Shown: positions 1 to 8,548 of the stretch, one piece after another
How the letters are laid out: the number at the start of each line of letters is the position of its first letter
How positions within the stretch are numbered: position 1 is the stretch's first letter
From: VXNE01 sp963668365
GTDB taxonomy: Bacteria > Pseudomonadota > Gammaproteobacteria > Pseudomonadales > Azotimanducaceae
Reading direction: 5' to 3'
Length of the DNA: 64,000 bases
Assembly (NCBI GenBank): GCA_963668365.1
Contig: OY764266.1
Location: forward strand, 3,844,001-3,908,000
Notes under the pieces: model-generated
The model's database searches: none
What the model was told of the DNA's origin: nothing
Seen by the model: only the letters and a program-made list of their open reading frames with translations
Program-made: the position numbers and the translations under genes

Positions 1-846
1 TTCGTGGTCATAGGCGAGCGCATCAACCCCACCGGGCGCAAGATTCTGGCTTCCGAAATGAAGGCGGGCGACTACCATCGCGTCGTCGCCGACGCCCTCG
101 CGCAGGTTGCCGCCGGCGCCCACATGCTGGACGTCAACGCCGGCATCCCGCTGGCGGACGAACCCGCCATTCTGGCCGAAGCCGTCAGGCTGGTGCAGTC
201 GGTCACCGACGTGCCCCTGTCCATCGATTCCTCCATTGTCGCGGCGCTGGAGTCCGGCCTCGCGGCCTACAACGGCAAGGCGCTGGTCAACTCGGTCACC
301 GGCGAAGAGGACAGGCTGGAGTCGGTACTGCCGCTGGTGGCCCGGCATGGCGCCGCGGTGGTGGCCATCTCCAACGACGAAACCGGCATCTCCGAGGATC
401 CGGACGTGCGCTTCGAGGTGGCCAGGAAGATCGTCGAGCGGGCACACGACCACGGCATCTCCCACAGCGACGTGGTGGTCGATCCGCTGGTCATGCCGAT
501 CGGCGCGATCAACTCCGCCGGCCGGCAGGTCATGCGCCTCGTCAGCCGCCTGCGCAGGGAACTCAAGGTCAACACCACCTGCGGCGCGTCCAACGTGAGT
601 TTCGGGCTGCCAAACCGCAACGGCATCAACAGCGCCTTTCTCACCATGGCGATCGGCGCCGGCATGACGTCCGCCATCACCAACCCGCTGCATGACGAGG
701 TCATGCGGGCGGTGCTCGGCGCCGACGTCATGATGGGCAACGATCCCGATTGCATGCGCTGGATCGCCAAGTACCGCGAACCCGGCGCACCCGGCGGGAT
801 GCGAGGGAACCGGCGGGATCGACCCCGCCGGCGCCGGCGCGGCTGA
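1..846 (+). CDS. Methyltetrahydrofolate:corrinoid methyltransferase, pterin-binding domain (5'-partial)
   Basis: The reading frame is already open at base 1 (first codon Phe, then V-V-I-G-E-R-I-N-P-T-G), so the true start lies just outside the window. The fold is the DHPS-like TIM barrel of pterin-binding methyltransferases: an N-terminal GERINPTG strand, the DVNAGIP segment near residue 44, SIDSS near residue 75, NSVTGEE near residue 97, and N-T-T-C-G-A-S-N near residue 193 with conserved Asn residues that bind the pterin. Family members move a methyl group between methyl-THF and the cobalt of a corrinoid protein. The next gene overlaps by one base (TGATG) and encodes a corrinoid activator, which fits. 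The last ~20 residues are Arg/Gly-rich and probably not conserved. The methyl donor is not visible here; the downstream sox genes suggest methylated amines. Confidence 0.85.
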   Translation, partial: FVVIGERINPTGRKILASEMKAGDYHRVVADALAQVAAGAHMLDVNAGIPLADEPAILAEAVRLVQSVTDVPLSIDSSIVAALESGLAAYNGKALVNSVTGEEDRLESVLPLVARHGAAVVAISNDETGISEDPDVRFEVARKIVERAHDHGISHSDVVVDPLVMPIGAINSAGRQVMRLVSRLRRELKVNTTCGASNVSFGLPNRNGINSAFLTMAIGAGMTSAITNPLHDEVMRAVLGADVMMGNDPDCMRWIAKYREPGAPGGMRGNRRDRPRRRRRG

Positions 847-2888
847 TGCCGGTGCCCGCCCGGGGCATGGAAGAGGAAACCGAACGCCAGGCCTGGGTGG
901 TCTTCACGCCGTCCGGCCGCCGCGGTCGGTTTTCGGTCGGCACGCCAGTGCTGCAGGCGGCGTGGGAACTCGGCGTGGACATCGCCTCCATCTGCGGTGG
1001 CCGCGGGCTCTGCGGGCGCTGCCGGGTCGTTTGCAGCAAGGGCGACTTTCCCAAGCACGGCATCGTCTCGAAGCCGGAGCACCTGTCTCCCGCCGGCGCC
1101 GTCGAGAACCGCTTCGGGGAGCGCAACCGGCCGCTGGCGCCGGGCCACCGCCTGAGTTGCCAGGCCACCATTCAGGGCGATCTGCTGATCGACGTGCCGC
1201 CCGAAAGCCAGGTTCACCGCCAAGTCGTGCGCAAGGAGGCCGACTCGCGGCCCATCCGCCTGGATCCCGTGGTTCGCCTCTACCTGGTGGAAGTGGCGCC
1301 TGCGGATCTTCAGGGCTCGGGCAGCGACCTGACGCGCCTGCTCGACGCCTTGCAGGCGCAATGGGATCTGCGCCCGGCGTTTCCGACTGCGTTGCTGCCC
1401 GACCTGCAGGGGCTGTTGCGCGACGGCGGGTGGTCCGCCACCGTCGCCGTCCACCAGGATGCGGAAATTCTCGCGATCTGGCCAGGCTTCAAGGAGTGTA
1501 TCTACGGCGTGGCGATAGATGTCGGATCAACCACCATCGCCGCCCATCTATGCGACCTCGACAGCGGCGACGTGCTCTGTTCGAACGGCATGATGAATCC
1601 CCAGATCCGCTTCGGCGAGGACCTGATGAGCCGGGTCTCCTACGTCATGATGCACCCTGAGGGCGGCGATGAACTGACGCGGGAGGCGCGCAGGGCCGTC
1701 AACGAACTCGTGGCCGGAACCGCGGCGGACGCCGGCGTCGACCCGCGGGACATCCTCAGCCTGACGTTCGTGTGCAACCCGATCATGCACCACCTGCTGC
1801 TCGGCATAAGCCCGGTGAAGCTGGGCGAGGCGCCCTTCACGCTGGCGGTGGAGGAGTCTGTCCAGTTGGCGACCCGGGACCTTGGCCTGGAAGTCAATCC
1901 GGGCGCCGCAGCCTATGTGCTGCCCCTGATCGCCGGGCATGTCGGTGCGGATACCGCCGGGATGGTGCTTTGCGAGCAACCCCATGGAGACGGGGCGGTG
2001 AGCCTGCTGGTGGACATCGGTACCAACGCGGAAATCGTCCTCGGCAACGACCAGCGGTTGCTGGCCTGCTCCAGTCCGACCGGGCCGGCGTTTGAAGGCG
2101 CCCAGGTCAGCGCCGGCCAGCGCGCTGCGCCCGGCGCCATAGAACGGGTGCGGATCGACCCGGTCACCCTGGAGACCCGGATTCGGGTGATCGGCTCGGA
2201 TCTCTGGTCCGACGAACCGGGATTCAGCGACGCGCTGCCGGGCCAGGGCGTCACCGGCATATGCGGTTCCGGAATCATCGAGGCGGTGGTGGAGATGTGG
2301 CTGGCGGGAATCCTCACCAGCGACGGGGTGATCGACGGCAGCCAGGCGGGCCGCACGCCCCGCCTGGTCCGCGACGGCCGCACGTTCTCGTTCGTCATCC
2401 ACGGCGAACAGGACGACAAGCAGATCACGGTCACGCAGACCGATGTGCGTCAGATTCAACTCGCCAAGGCGGCCCTGTTTGCCGGCATCAGGCTCTTGAT
2501 GGACCGGCTTGAAGTGAGTTCGGTCGATCGGATCCGCCTGGCCGGCGCCTTCGGCAGCCACATCGACGTGCGCTACGCCATGGCCCTCGGGATGATTCCG
2601 GACTGTCCCCTCGATGCGGTTTCGGCGGCAGGCAACGCGTCGGGCCACGGCGCCAGGATCGCCCTCTTGAACCGGGCCTCCCGGGGCGAGATCGAGTCGG
2701 TGGTCAAGCGCGTCGAGAAAGTCGAGACCGCCGTCGAGCCGAACTTCCAGGCGCACTTTGTCGACGCCATGGCGATACCGGGCGGAACCAACGCCTTCCC
2801 CGATCGGGTCAGGCCCCGCGCCGCGGCCGGGCCGGACCGACCCACTCGGGCGCAGCGCCGGCGCTCAAGGCGGAAGCCCCCGCGATAA
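846..2888 (+). CDS. RamA/RACo-type corrinoid activation protein: 2Fe-2S ferredoxin plus ASKHA (DUF4445) domain
   Basis: An N-terminal plant-type [2Fe-2S] domain has Cys50-x5-Cys56-x2-Cys59 and a fourth Cys near 105. It is followed by a linker and a large ASKHA ATPase-like domain beginning with A-I-D-V-G-S-T-T near residue 222, then D-I-G-T-N-A-E near 392 and GICGSGI near 475. Such proteins use ATP to drive low-potential reduction of Co(II) to Co(I) in corrinoid proteins, reactivating methyltransferase systems. The ATG at 846 overlaps the upstream stop; a second ATG at 867 is possible. The C-terminal D-A-M-A-I-P motif near residue 640 is typical of the family. It is followed by an Arg/Pro-rich tail, and this 3' end is the segment duplicated at 4271-4416. 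Confidence 0.85.
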   Translation: MPVPARGMEEETERQAWVVFTPSGRRGRFSVGTPVLQAAWELGVDIASICGGRGLCGRCRVVCSKGDFPKHGIVSKPEHLSPAGAVENRFGERNRPLAPGHRLSCQATIQGDLLIDVPPESQVHRQVVRKEADSRPIRLDPVVRLYLVEVAPADLQGSGSDLTRLLDALQAQWDLRPAFPTALLPDLQGLLRDGGWSATVAVHQDAEILAIWPGFKECIYGVAIDVGSTTIAAHLCDLDSGDVLCSNGMMNPQIRFGEDLMSRVSYVMMHPEGGDELTREARRAVNELVAGTAADAGVDPRDILSLTFVCNPIMHHLLLGISPVKLGEAPFTLAVEESVQLATRDLGLEVNPGAAAYVLPLIAGHVGADTAGMVLCEQPHGDGAVSLLVDIGTNAEIVLGNDQRLLACSSPTGPAFEGAQVSAGQRAAPGAIERVRIDPVTLETRIRVIGSDLWSDEPGFSDALPGQGVTGICGSGIIEAVVEMWLAGILTSDGVIDGSQAGRTPRLVRDGRTFSFVIHGEQDDKQITVTQTDVRQIQLAKAALFAGIRLLMDRLEVSSVDRIRLAGAFGSHIDVRYAMALGMIPDCPLDAVSAAGNASGHGARIALLNRASRGEIESVVKRVEKVETAVEPNFQAHFVDAMAIPGGTNAFPDRVRPRAAAGPDRPTRAQRRRSRRKPPR

Positions 2889-2904
2889 AACTCAGGTTAA
2901 GCCG
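2759..2904 (+). repeat. Direct repeat 1, left copy (3' end of the activator gene)
   Basis: This 146-bp stretch matches 4271-4416 at a constant offset of 1,512 bp with roughly 84% identity by eye. It encodes the D-A-M-A-I-P C-terminus of the activator and runs just past its stop codon. In this copy it is part of the intact gene. Confidence 0.85.
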
Positions 2905-4270
2905 CCGCCAAACGGTCGGTTGCTCGGTGGCGCCAGCGATGACAACACCTTTTGACGGGGTGTGTCACCCTCTCGGCATAGTCCCAAATCCGCGCCCACA
3001 AATCCGCGCAAACCATGTGCCGCCGGACGAACTTGCTAAGATTGGCCTATGGGCAATGAGCCTCCCGCAAACCCATTTGTTCCCGGCCGCGGCCAACTGC
3101 CTCCTTATTTGGCGGGGCGAGGTGTCGAACAAAACGCGTTGAAGGGCCTGCTGGCCTACGTGAACGCGGGCAGGGGTGCGCCTAGGGACGCGGTGCTATC
3201 GGGGCCAAGGGGCAATGGCAAGACCGTCCTGCTGCGCTGGTTTCAGAAAGAAATCGAGTTGGACAAATCGGGCGCGGATGTCGTCGCGATGACGCCGGAC
3301 GAGTTTTCGAGCGTGGACGGGCTTGCCACGGCACTCGCGCCGCCGCGCCGGTTCGCGTCTTTGGTGCCGGACTCACTTTCGCTTTCCATCGGCGTCGGCA
3401 GACTCGGTTGGGAGTTGGGTGAGGCACCTGGGTCTTTGACCGCGCTATTGACGGCTCGCTGCAGGGAACGCCCTCTGGTTCTTCTGCTCGACGAAGCCCA
3501 CACACTGGATCCGGATATCGGTCGAACGCTTCTGAACGCGAGTCAGCGGGTAGCTGCAGAAGCGCCATTTCTGCTGGTTCTCGCGGGCACGCCTGGTCTG
3601 CAAGCGCACCTCAATACGATGTCCGCCACCTTTTGGAGCCGCGCAACGAAGCTCGGCATCGGTCCGCTGGACGAAACCGCCGCGGCGGCTGCGTTGTCTC
3701 GCCCGTTTGCTGCGCTGAGTCCGAGCGTGGAATTCGCCGAGTCGGCGTTGCGGCAAGTGGTCGAGGAAAGCCAAGGCTACCCGTATTTTCTTCAACTATG
3801 GGGTGCAGCGCTTTGGGAAGCGACGTGGAACGAGGGTGCGACGCGCATCGACGAAGCGATCGTCGGCGATACGGGGGCTGCGTTCGGGCGAGAGAGAGTC
3901 ACCTACTACGAAGATCGGCGAGAGGAACTCGAAAGACAGAACCTGCTCCAACTGGCCGCGCGTGTCGCGGATGCCTTCGACGGCCGAAAGACGTTGCGCG
4001 GCCGCGAACTCAATGCGGCGATCCGAGCCGCCTCGAAAGACGAGTCCGGAGACGACACGCTGCAGCGCCGGGACTCCTTGGCGGCAGTCGGCTATGTCTG
4101 GAAGCCGCCCGAGGCGCCAGACCTTTGGCAACCCGGTATTCCCAGTCTCATGGACTACATCCAGACCCACGCCGATTGAGGCGTGACGGGCGCGCACTCG
4201 AGATCCGTCGCAGCGCGGTTCCAAGCGGTGGGGCCGGAACCTACCGCAAGCTGCTACGGCTGACTGCCCA
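2905..4270. mobile_element. Insert 1: ATPase-bearing segment between 146-bp direct repeats
   Basis: The segment between the two copies of direct repeat 1 holds one complete gene, the AAA ATPase at 3049-4179, plus about 145 and 90 bases of flanking sequence with no recognised gene. It contains no transposase, integrase or inverted termini. Inferred to be foreign DNA that entered at the end of the activator gene and left a duplicated host fragment on its right side. Confidence 0.5.
3049..4179 (+). CDS. Stand-alone AAA ATPase (AAA_16/Orc1-Cdc6-like)
   Basis: A 376-residue protein with Walker A G-P-R-G-N-G-K-T at residues 52-59, Walker B L-L-L-D-E-A at 145-150, an Arg/Gly-rich lead-in (L-A-G-R-G) near residue 21 typical of AAA_16 ATPases, and a C-terminal ~100 residues that probably form a helical or winged-helix module. 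No membrane segment is seen. It is monocistronic and sits alone between two copies of the activator 3' end. Related ATPases act in plasmid or transposon biology or as STAND-like sensors, but no partner gene is present to choose a role. The ATG at 3049 was chosen because the conserved region follows closely. Confidence 0.7.
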   Translation: MGNEPPANPFVPGRGQLPPYLAGRGVEQNALKGLLAYVNAGRGAPRDAVLSGPRGNGKTVLLRWFQKEIELDKSGADVVAMTPDEFSSVDGLATALAPPRRFASLVPDSLSLSIGVGRLGWELGEAPGSLTALLTARCRERPLVLLLDEAHTLDPDIGRTLLNASQRVAAEAPFLLVLAGTPGLQAHLNTMSATFWSRATKLGIGPLDETAAAAALSRPFAALSPSVEFAESALRQVVEESQGYPYFLQLWGAALWEATWNEGATRIDEAIVGDTGAAFGRERVTYYEDRREELERQNLLQLAARVADAFDGRKTLRGRELNAAIRAASKDESGDDTLQRRDSLAAVGYVWKPPEAPDLWQPGIPSLMDYIQTHAD

Positions 4271-4416
4271 TGTCGACGCCATGGCGATACCGGGCGGGGC
4301 CCACGCATTCCCCGATCGGGTCAGGCCCCGCGCCGCGTCCGGTCCGGACCGCCCCGCCCGAGCGCAACGCCGATGCTTGCGGCGAAAGCCTCCACAATCG
4401 AACTCAAGTTGAGCCT
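4271..4416 (+). repeat. Direct repeat 1, right copy (orphan 3' end of an activator gene)
   Basis: Second copy of 2759-2904. It preserves the reading frame for D-A-M-A-I-P-G-G and the downstream Pro/Arg-rich tail, but the remaining ~640 codons are absent; homology stops abruptly at 4270. It is therefore a truncated gene end, not a functional gene. About 24 substitutions separate the copies, so it is either old or came from a related strain. Confidence 0.8.
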
Positions 4417-4458
4417 CCGGGCCAGGCGGTTTCGTCGGCGGGCCGAGGCTGCTGACAG

Positions 4459-5332
4459 GGCGACCCGTCAGTCCCGGACCGGCCAGTCGCGGGTCGTGTG
4501 GTCGCCCCACGGCTTGCGCGCGAAGATGCGCTCGACCATCGGCACGAAGTGGTCGATGGCAAGCGTGTCGTAGTCGGGATCGAACGAGTTCTGATCGTAC
4601 GCGTCGCAGAAGTGGACCGTCATGTCGAATGCGGGATGGTCGCGATAGCGCAGACGCGCGTCGGCATCGAGGCCGATCTTGTCGAAATAGTAGTAGCCCT
4701 GAAACAGTCCATGCTGGAGCACCATCCAGTAGGTGTGTCTGGCGACGTAGGGGCGCAGCACCGAGGCGCCCAGCTCGGAGTGGTTCTCCGGCGCCAGGTC
4801 GTCGCCGATATCGTGCAGCAGGGCGGCCACGACGATCTCTTCGCACTCGCCAGCCCGAAACGCCCGGGTCGCCGTCTGCAGCGAGTGCTGCAAGCGGTCG
4901 ACGGGATACCCGGGGAAGCCTTCCGACAGGTTCTCGAGATAGGCGAGCGCGCGTTCCCCGGTCTTCGCGATGTACGGCTTCGCAAGTTCGTCGAGGAGCG
5001 CGTAGTCCTCCGCGGTGCCCTGATCCATGCGGGTGAAGGTGACGATTGGCGACGCTTTGGAATCCGCAACCGACGGGGCGCTTGCGTTGGCGTGGCGAGC
5101 CGCGCAAAAAGTGGTTCGGGCCTTCACTGGAGCACTCCTCAAACCCGTTCTGGATTGCGGAATTATGGTCCAATACGCCCCGCGATCAAGACGCTGAAGC
5201 CATGGAAAAGTACTCTCTCCTGAGCCTGTTCAGGCACGCCGGTCGCCACCACGAAAACTGGTCCCGGGCCTGGCGCGATCCAGCTCCCAGGGAGGCGTAT
5301 GACACGGTGATCGTGGGCGGCGGCGGACACGG
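4459..5332. repeat. Direct repeat 2, left copy (HD gene plus soxB 5' end)
   Basis: 874 bp matching 27833-28706 at a constant offset of 23,374 bp with no indel and only about a dozen substitutions, all in the left three quarters. The repeat starts just beyond the 3' end of the HD gene and stops inside codon 44 of soxB. It bounds the BREX island on the left. Confidence 0.95.
4468..5127 (-). CDS. HD-domain protein, PhnZ-like (copy 1)
   Basis: About 219 residues. The HD motif L-L-H-D-I-G-D is flanked by a Q-T-A-T-R helix upstream and by E-N-H, Y-W-M-V-L-Q-H-G and D-Q-N-S-F-D-P downstream, a pattern seen in HD proteins related to the PhnZ mixed-valent diiron oxygenases. The start is taken at the GTG at 5127 because an AGGAG lies seven bases upstream; an internal ATG at 5028 is an alternative. 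It is divergent from the soxB 5' fragment. It differs from copy 2 at only a few residues. Substrate unknown; proximity to sarcosine oxidase suggests methylated-amine or phosphonate metabolism. Confidence 0.75.
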   Translation of the reverse strand: MKARTTFCAARHANASAPSVADSKASPIVTFTRMDQGTAEDYALLDELAKPYIAKTGERALAYLENLSEGFPGYPVDRLQHSLQTATRAFRAGECEEIVVAALLHDIGDDLAPENHSELGASVLRPYVARHTYWMVLQHGLFQGYYYFDKIGLDADARLRYRDHPAFDMTVHFCDAYDQNSFDPDYDTLAIDHFVPMVERIFARKPWGDHTTRDWPVRD

Positions 5333-5390
5333 AAGGAGACACCGAAATCAGATACGACGAGACCACAAGAGAAGCAGCGATGACGAATGA
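5202..5390 (+). pseudogene. Truncated soxB (first 43 codons)
   Basis: Codons 1-43 are identical to the N-terminus of intact soxB at 28576, including the G-G-G-G-H-G nucleotide-binding turn, in which the copy breaks off (last shared base 5332). Downstream the frame runs into unrelated sequence and stops at 5390, overlapping the start of the next gene. It lacks nearly all of the FAD domain and cannot be active. It marks the left junction of the defence island. Confidence 0.9.
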
Positions 5391-5874
5391 ACTAAAGGAC
5401 GCAATCGAGGAGCTGTTGGCACATGTCAATGAGGCCATCAAGCTGGAAACCGAGTGGTATCGGCACATGCTCTCCCTTGCGGCTGGCGCACTCGCGCTAT
5501 TGGCCGGATTGAGTCCGGCCGTGCCCGCTGCCGCTGTGGGCCGGTATCTGCTCGCCGCCACGTGGGTATTTCTCGGTGCTGGGATCTTGGCCGGAGCGGG
5601 GGCAACGTACTACGGAGCACGACGCGTACGGCTACGATCTAGGGATTTGGCGAAACGGATCGATGCACATGTCGAAGAGGGGAAACCGCTTACGGAATTG
5701 GTCGTCCACAAGAAACCCGTAATCCTCAAACTCTGTCGGCCGGTCACTTGGCTAACCCTGCTCACAGCCGTCGTCTGCTTGGTGGGCTACGCGGTCGTGA
5801 TCGCGCTGGAGCCGGCAACCGCGTCCAGCCCGCATCCGGCGAGCGCGGTCGACCAAGTGCCGACGCTTTCGTAG
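5380..5874 (+). CDS. Small membrane protein with about three transmembrane helices
   Basis: 164 residues. An N-terminal amphipathic segment of ~25 residues precedes two hydrophobic helices at about residues 30-48 and 55-75. A basic/acidic cytosolic stretch (~80-120) includes R-S-R-D-L-A-K-R, and a third helix follows at about 125-145, then a Ser/Pro-rich tail. It resembles in layout the small helix-rich membrane proteins found near defence genes, but no family is recognised. It is the only intact gene on the left rim of the island, opposite in direction to the BREX operon. Confidence 0.55.
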   Translation: MTNELKDAIEELLAHVNEAIKLETEWYRHMLSLAAGALALLAGLSPAVPAAAVGRYLLAATWVFLGAGILAGAGATYYGARRVRLRSRDLAKRIDAHVEEGKPLTELVVHKKPVILKLCRPVTWLTLLTAVVCLVGYAVVIALEPATASSPHPASAVDQVPTLS

Positions 5875-5957
5875 GCCGGAGCCTGTCCCCTCCCGTTTGG
5901 AATTCTCGCAGGCCGTCACGATGGGCGGCCGCAAGGGTTGCCTCTACCGGTGGGTTT

Positions 5958-6190
5958 TCAGCGTCGAATGACCGCGGACGCGATCGCCGATAGCGATGCC
6001 GTGATGGTGTTCCGGCTCATGCCGAAACCGCGGCGGCGTGCCTTGCCGTCGTCGATCGTCAATAGGCAGGTCGCCGTCGCGTCCTCGCCGGCGGCGAGCG
6101 ACTGTTCGTGGTAGTCGATGACGTTGCCTCGCGCTCGGACGCTTTGCAGCGAGTCGAGCAGAACTGAGCGCGTACACGCGCCACGCATCC
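5958..6190 (-). pseudogene. leuA-like 3' fragment (2-isopropylmalate synthase regulatory domain)
   Basis: On the minus strand the frame ends with V-I-D-Y-H-E-Q-S-L-A-A-G-E-D-A-T-A and then N-T-I-T-A-S-L-S-A-I-A-S-A-V, which resembles the C-terminal allosteric domain of long-form alpha-isopropylmalate synthases (D-Y-x-E-H-A-L...G-D-A-x-A; I-V-T-A-S-L-x-A-V-x-S-A-V-N-R). The catalytic TIM barrel is missing and the upstream sequence of the frame looks random. Judged a leftover 3' end captured or broken during island assembly. Family assignment is from pattern memory only. Confidence 0.5.
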
Positions 6191-6234
6191 ATGGCGATGC
6201 GGAATCTGAAGATTGCGGTCGCCCTGCACGGGTA

Positions 6235-6446
6235 CCGGTCCAGTTGTACGACTGGGCCACCGAGTGCACGAGAGAGGTCCGCGAACGCGCCCTAGCGCAC
6301 GTCAATGGCGACCGTTTCGACATCGACTACCTCTACACCGAGACTACCCCCACACCGACCTGTTCGAGCGCCGCCACTTCCTCATGCAGCAGTGGGCCAA
6401 CTACGTCGCTGCCCCGGCCGAAGGAGTCTGCTCTAGACTAAACTAG
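6235..6446 (+). pseudogene. P4-type tyrosine integrase C-terminus, frameshifted remnant
   Basis: One frame reads C-T-R-E-V-R-E-R-A-L-A-H-V-N-G-D, equivalent to the P-R-E-V-x-E-x-A-L-A-H segment around the second active-site Arg/His of P4-like integrases. After a frameshift near 6340 another frame reads H-T-D-L-F-E-R-R-H-F-L-M-Q-Q-W-A-N-Y-V, the usual extreme C-terminus (D-L-F-E-R-R-x-x-L-M-x-x-W). The N-terminal ~300 residues are absent. It indicates that the island once carried, or landed beside, a P4-type integrase. It ends 48 bases from the brxL stop codon. Confidence 0.65.
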
Positions 6447-6493
6447 CGCTTCCGACCTCCGAACCTAGCCCAGCATGTATGCCCGAAGCGGAA

Positions 6494-8548
6494 CTACACG
6501 AGCAGCGCCTTGAGTAGGGCGTCCGTCGTGTCAGAGTAGAACTGCACGTTGATCCGGGTCGCCATATCGTCGGATAGGTCGAAGAGCTGCTTGCGCGCAG
6601 AGACTGGCATCAGCACGGTATCGGCCGATTTCTCGACCGCTGCCTCGACGACCCCGACGGCATTCCCCAAGGTCTCTATCGAGCCGCCCAGGTTCAACGC
6701 ACCGACGACGATCAGCCCCCCTCTAGTGCTCTTCTCAAGTAGCCCGCTGCACAAAGCCATCAGAGCCGGAACGCCCAGCGAAGCTCCGCTACGCTCATTG
6801 TCCATGGCTCGCAACTGCACGGAGAATTCGTGCTCGCGTGGATCCCGGTCCCCTACGAGTGCTTTCGCCCGCGTATAGAGATTCTGCTCCGCGTACCGGG
6901 CGCTTTCGCGAAAGGCGGGCGGTACGGGCGCGTTGAGGATCTTGACGCCGCCGCCTCGCCCGACAGTGACTTCGATGCGATACAAGCTGGGTCCCGTCTC
7001 GGCGCCACCGGGACTCATTCCCCAAACTTGGCCTGGTGGCAACGGGTCATGTTCGATCGCTTCGTCGCTGTGCAGTTCTGGGGTCGCGACGAACTTTTCG
7101 ACACCGTCCTCACCGATTGCGTAGCTGAAGTGAGTGTTGCGGAACTCGCTCCGGAACACGCGCTTCTGTTGCTCCTTGACCCGCCGCCGGACTTCCAACG
7201 CGACCCGGATCATCACTTCCAGATCGTCGTCCGGCACGGGCATCTCCGGGTCCGGGTACACCAGCTTCAGTAGCCCACTGACCGTCTTGTTTACGGCGGT
7301 CAAATCCCGCCCACTCAGCGCGCCCCCGTAGTTGACCCGCCCCTGCAGGACCTGAAGCCTGCTGCCCGTCCGCAGCCGGCTCCAACACTCGGACAGGAAG
7401 TCGCTCACCAGCCCGAAGTGGTCCGTGAAGTGCTCAGACGGATTGAGCTTCGGGAAGTCCCATCCCGGAACGTAAGCGTGAATGCGATCCATGAAGGCCG
7501 TGTCGTCGCGCATTTCCGGTGGGAGCGGACCGAGAAGGTGACCGATACGTTGCTGGTGCTCGACCTCCACGTCGAGATTCCCCACCATGACGATCCCGCC
7601 GTCCGCGCGGATGCTCTCCTTGCCCCGGGAGAACTCGCCAGACTCCATGTACCCCTTCAGGATGTTGACGCCGTCTTTCTGGTCGAAAGACACCCCGGAG
7701 ATCTCATCGAAGCAGACCACGTCGTATTGACACACGAGGCCGCGCTGCCCGTTTGCGTTGTTGACGAACATCTTGGCGACCGTGGCCTTGCCGCCAGAGA
7801 TTAAGTGCGCATACGGCGATATCTGCTGGAAGAGGTGGCTCTTCCCGGTCCCACGGGGCCCGAGTTCCACCATGTTGTAGTTCCGCTCAACGAACGGGAC
7901 CATGCGTACGAGACCAACCATTGGCGCCCGACCTGCTAGCCCGTCCGGTTCCAGTCCGACGCTGCGCAACAGCAACCGCTGCCAGTCCTCGGTGCCGAAC
8001 TCGCGCCGGGCACGCTGGAGCACATCCAGCACGTCGGCCTTCGAGAGCTGGATCGCCCGGAGGCTGTCTATCGCGAACGGGCGCCCGCCCTTCTCCTGCG
8101 CGATCGATGCGTCGTAACCGAGCGTCACCTCCGCGTAGAACCCATCCGTAAGCATCCGCTCGTGCTGCTTCACGAGCCCGTCATCGATCCTCACATCCCG
8201 CAACGCGACGCTCGGAAGTTCGGCGATGAACGAGTCGGTCCTGGCGTTCAGCCGCGCCCGGACGATGTCGATGAGCTTGACCGATCCCATTTCCCGGGCC
8301 CGTGCCTTGAACAGCTCTTCCTCCCCCGTCCTCACTGTGCGATCGGCGAGTTGGCGCTCGACGATGGCCAGGCCCTCTTCGATCTCCCGCTCGTCGGTGC
8401 TCGCGCAATACCGCCCAAGCAGGAACTCGACCACGTACGTCGGAACGGGGTATTGCCGACTGTACTTGCGGACCAGATCCTTCCTCACAAGATAGCCTTC
8501 GAAGACCGCTGCCGCGCGTCGGTCCAGATCGTCAAGCACTATCGTCAT
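6494..8548 (-). CDS. brxL: BREX Lon-like protein BrxL
   Basis: 684 residues. A helical N-terminus is followed by an AAA+ core with Walker A G-P-R-G-T-G-K-S at 230-237 and Walker B V-V-C-F-D-E near 280. A Lon-protease-like C-terminal domain follows (R-S-G-A-S-L-G-V-P-A-L, then G-G-L-I-V-V-G-A-L-N-L-G-G-S). BrxL assembles into a DNA-binding AAA+ ring in type-1 BREX and is the hallmark gene of that type. The ATG at 8548 overlaps the pglZ stop by four bases (ATGA), so the pair is translationally coupled. It is the last gene of the operon. Confidence 0.92.
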   Translation of the reverse strand: MTIVLDDLDRRAAAVFEGYLVRKDLVRKYSRQYPVPTYVVEFLLGRYCASTDEREIEEGLAIVERQLADRTVRTGEEELFKARAREMGSVKLIDIVRARLNARTDSFIAELPSVALRDVRIDDGLVKQHERMLTDGFYAEVTLGYDASIAQEKGGRPFAIDSLRAIQLSKADVLDVLQRARREFGTEDWQRLLLRSVGLEPDGLAGRAPMVGLVRMVPFVERNYNMVELGPRGTGKSHLFQQISPYAHLISGGKATVAKMFVNNANGQRGLVCQYDVVCFDEISGVSFDQKDGVNILKGYMESGEFSRGKESIRADGGIVMVGNLDVEVEHQQRIGHLLGPLPPEMRDDTAFMDRIHAYVPGWDFPKLNPSEHFTDHFGLVSDFLSECWSRLRTGSRLQVLQGRVNYGGALSGRDLTAVNKTVSGLLKLVYPDPEMPVPDDDLEVMIRVALEVRRRVKEQQKRVFRSEFRNTHFSYAIGEDGVEKFVATPELHSDEAIEHDPLPPGQVWGMSPGGAETGPSLYRIEVTVGRGGGVKILNAPVPPAFRESARYAEQNLYTRAKALVGDRDPREHEFSVQLRAMDNERSGASLGVPALMALCSGLLEKSTRGGLIVVGALNLGGSIETLGNAVGVVEAAVEKSADTVLMPVSARKQLFDLSDDMATRINVQFYSDTTDALLKALLV

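Noticed and set aside
267..2756. Long minus-strand frames (267-1454, 1548-2756)
   Set aside because: Antisense shadows of the methyltransferase and activator genes; Arg/Gly/Ala-rich with no recognisable fold.
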